64,000 bases of DNA from Rhodospirillaceae bacterium (lineage in GTDB: Bacteria; Pseudomonadota; Alphaproteobacteria; Dongiales; Dongiaceae), in NCBI GenBank assembly GCA_008012315.1, contig SSEL01000053.1, positions 1-64,000 on the forward strand, read 5' to 3'. Below, in pieces: positions 63,159 to 64,000 of the stretch (position 1 is its first letter; every line of letters begins with the position of its first letter). The notes under the pieces were generated by a model. The model did no database searches. It saw nothing but the letters and a program-made list of their open reading frames with translations, and had not been told where the DNA came from. The position numbers and the translations under genes were made by a program.

Positions 63159-63655
63159 GTATGGGTGGAACTATTACTGACGCCAAGGCATCGAGTGCCG
63201 AAGATAGATCGGATGCAATAATTGTGTCCTTCGACTCTCGTTGGCATGACGCCCTCAATAGCGGACGGATAAGCTGCATTATTCGGAAGCGGATTCCCAA
63301 AGACGCCTACGAATGGCTTTATGTCCATGTGAACAGCCCAATCGGAGCGATATGCGGGCGAGCAAAAATTAACAGTGCTTGCGGTATTACTCTGATCGAA
63401 GCTGTTAATTTGGCCGATGAAATCGGACTTTCAGAAAAAGAGATTTATTCCTATGTAGGAAATGGCAATTCCATAGGATGTTATAGGATTGGATCATTCG
63501 AATTGGCGATGAATCCAAAGAAGACGGGGGAAATAAATAAGCTTGTAAATTACAACCCGCCTCAAAGTTTTTTGATTTTATCAAAGCCAGCAAAACAGAT
63601 CATCGACGAGATGTCCGAATTTTGCAGCATTCCTGCGGAAGGAGCAGAATCGTGA
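63155..63655 (+). CDS. PUA/ASCH-like domain protein
   Basis: 166 residues from MSMGGTITD. After a polar leader of about 20 residues comes [20 protein letters not shown], then [24 protein letters not shown] and a late [13 protein letters not shown]. This pattern (xRKRIP, SPxGxIxG, PPQSF) is that of small PUA/ASCH-like proteins related to COG4933. Related folds recognise modified bases. The gene is visibly AT-richer than its neighbours, so it was added separately. It overlaps both neighbours by four bases (ATGA, GTGA). Confidence 0.65.
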   Translation: MSMGGTITDAKASSAEDRSDAIIVSFDSRWHDALNSGRISCIIRKRIPKDAYEWLYVHVNSPIGAICGRAKINSACGITLIEAVNLADEIGLSEKEIYSYVGNGNSIGCYRIGSFELAMNPKKTGEINKLVNYNPPQSFLILSKPAKQIIDEMSEFCSIPAEGAES

Positions 63656-64000
63656 CATTCGAGATTAAGTCACCCCGCAAACTGATCGAAGTCGCGCTGC
63701 CGTTGGATGCTATCAACGAGGCTGCTGCGCGCGAGAAGTCGATCCGGCACGGGCATCCGAGCACGCTGCATCTATGGTGGGCGCGGCGACCGCTGGCCGC
63801 CGCGCGCGCCGTCATCTTCGCGCAAATGGTCAACGATCCGTCGTGGAAATGGGAGCTTGAGCATCCGGGCGAGATTCCGCCGAACAACATCAAGGCGAGT
63901 TGGGCTGCCGGCCGCAACCGACTCTTCGCCATCATCAAGGATTTGGTGAAGTGGGAAAGCACCACCAACGAAGCTGTGCTGGAAAAGGCCCGCGCGGAAA
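63652..64000 (+). CDS. DUF1156 DNA methyltransferase, N-terminal part, cut by the window edge
   Basis: Starts with GTG overlapping the previous stop. The 116 visible residues ([20 protein letters not shown], then [20 protein letters not shown]) are the DUF1156 domain that opens large adenine-specific methylases of COG1743, as in DISARM DrmMI and related anti-phage loci. The catalytic motif is beyond the window. It would mark host DNA so that the helicase-led system ignores it. Confidence 0.85.
   Translation, partial: MTFEIKSPRKLIEVALPLDAINEAAAREKSIRHGHPSTLHLWWARRPLAAARAVIFAQMVNDPSWKWELEHPGEIPPNNIKASWAAGRNRLFAIIKDLVKWESTTNEAVLEKARAE

Overview
The window is high-GC alphaproteobacterial DNA. 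Gene families, the leader-poor starts, an EcfG-like promoter and the P4-type integrase all fit Rhodospirillales or Hyphomicrobiales, and the right third has a sphingomonad-like mobile-element flavour. I cannot name a genus. No rRNA, tRNA or CRISPR array was seen.

1-12.6 kb is a catabolic block for methylated or quaternary amines. It holds the start of an MttB-family methyltransferase, a GcvA-like LysR regulator, a PuuB-like FAD amine oxidase, an aldehyde dehydrogenase, a DHDPS-family aldolase, a complete glycine-betaine-type ABC importer with a Tat-exported binding protein, two SDRs and a dimethylamine/trimethylamine dehydrogenase homologue. 12.7-15.5 kb is an arsenic module (truncated arsH, arsR, LMW-PTP-type arsC, acr3, glutaredoxin-type arsC) with AT-richer DNA. 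15.9-23.8 kb is a second catabolic locus: BKACE, a PotABCD-like importer and an FAH-family hydrolase on the minus strand, diverging from a DUF6282 hydrolase and an IclR regulator. Two copies of the same palindrome lie in the divergent promoter.

24-42 kb is accessory and stress related. It carries YihY, a three-gene membrane-stress cassette, a decayed hydratase, a Fic-like protein without its catalytic His, PAS proteins, AraC, two response regulators, a 1607-residue pseudokinase/ATPase/histidine kinase, a sulfite-oxidase-fold protein, a CHRD protein and a cytochrome P460. Around 42.4-44.7 kb lies a wrecked P4-type integrase, split by an IS5/IS427-group element, next to an IS3 remnant.

44.7-49.8 kb looks like a nitric-oxide module: cytochrome c, a membrane protein, SCO1, haem-copper subunit I, CuA subunit II, an NsrR-like repressor and a group III truncated globin. 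Subunit I has Asn where oxygen reductases carry the cross-linked Tyr, so it may be an NO reductase rather than an oxidase. A MarR/thioredoxin-fold group follows.

51.5-64 kb is a mobile and defence region: IS66 remnant, MOB relaxase, broken antitoxin, truncated serine recombinase fused to PIN-toxin debris, and an orphan HigA. The window closes with a tightly overlapping five-gene operon: DrmD-like SNF2 helicase, PtuA-like ATPase, PtuB-like HNH nuclease, a PUA/ASCH-like protein and the start of a DUF1156 methyltransferase. It looks like a DISARM class 1-type locus with Septu-type genes inserted. This operon and the atypical haem-copper cluster are the two most interesting parts of the window.
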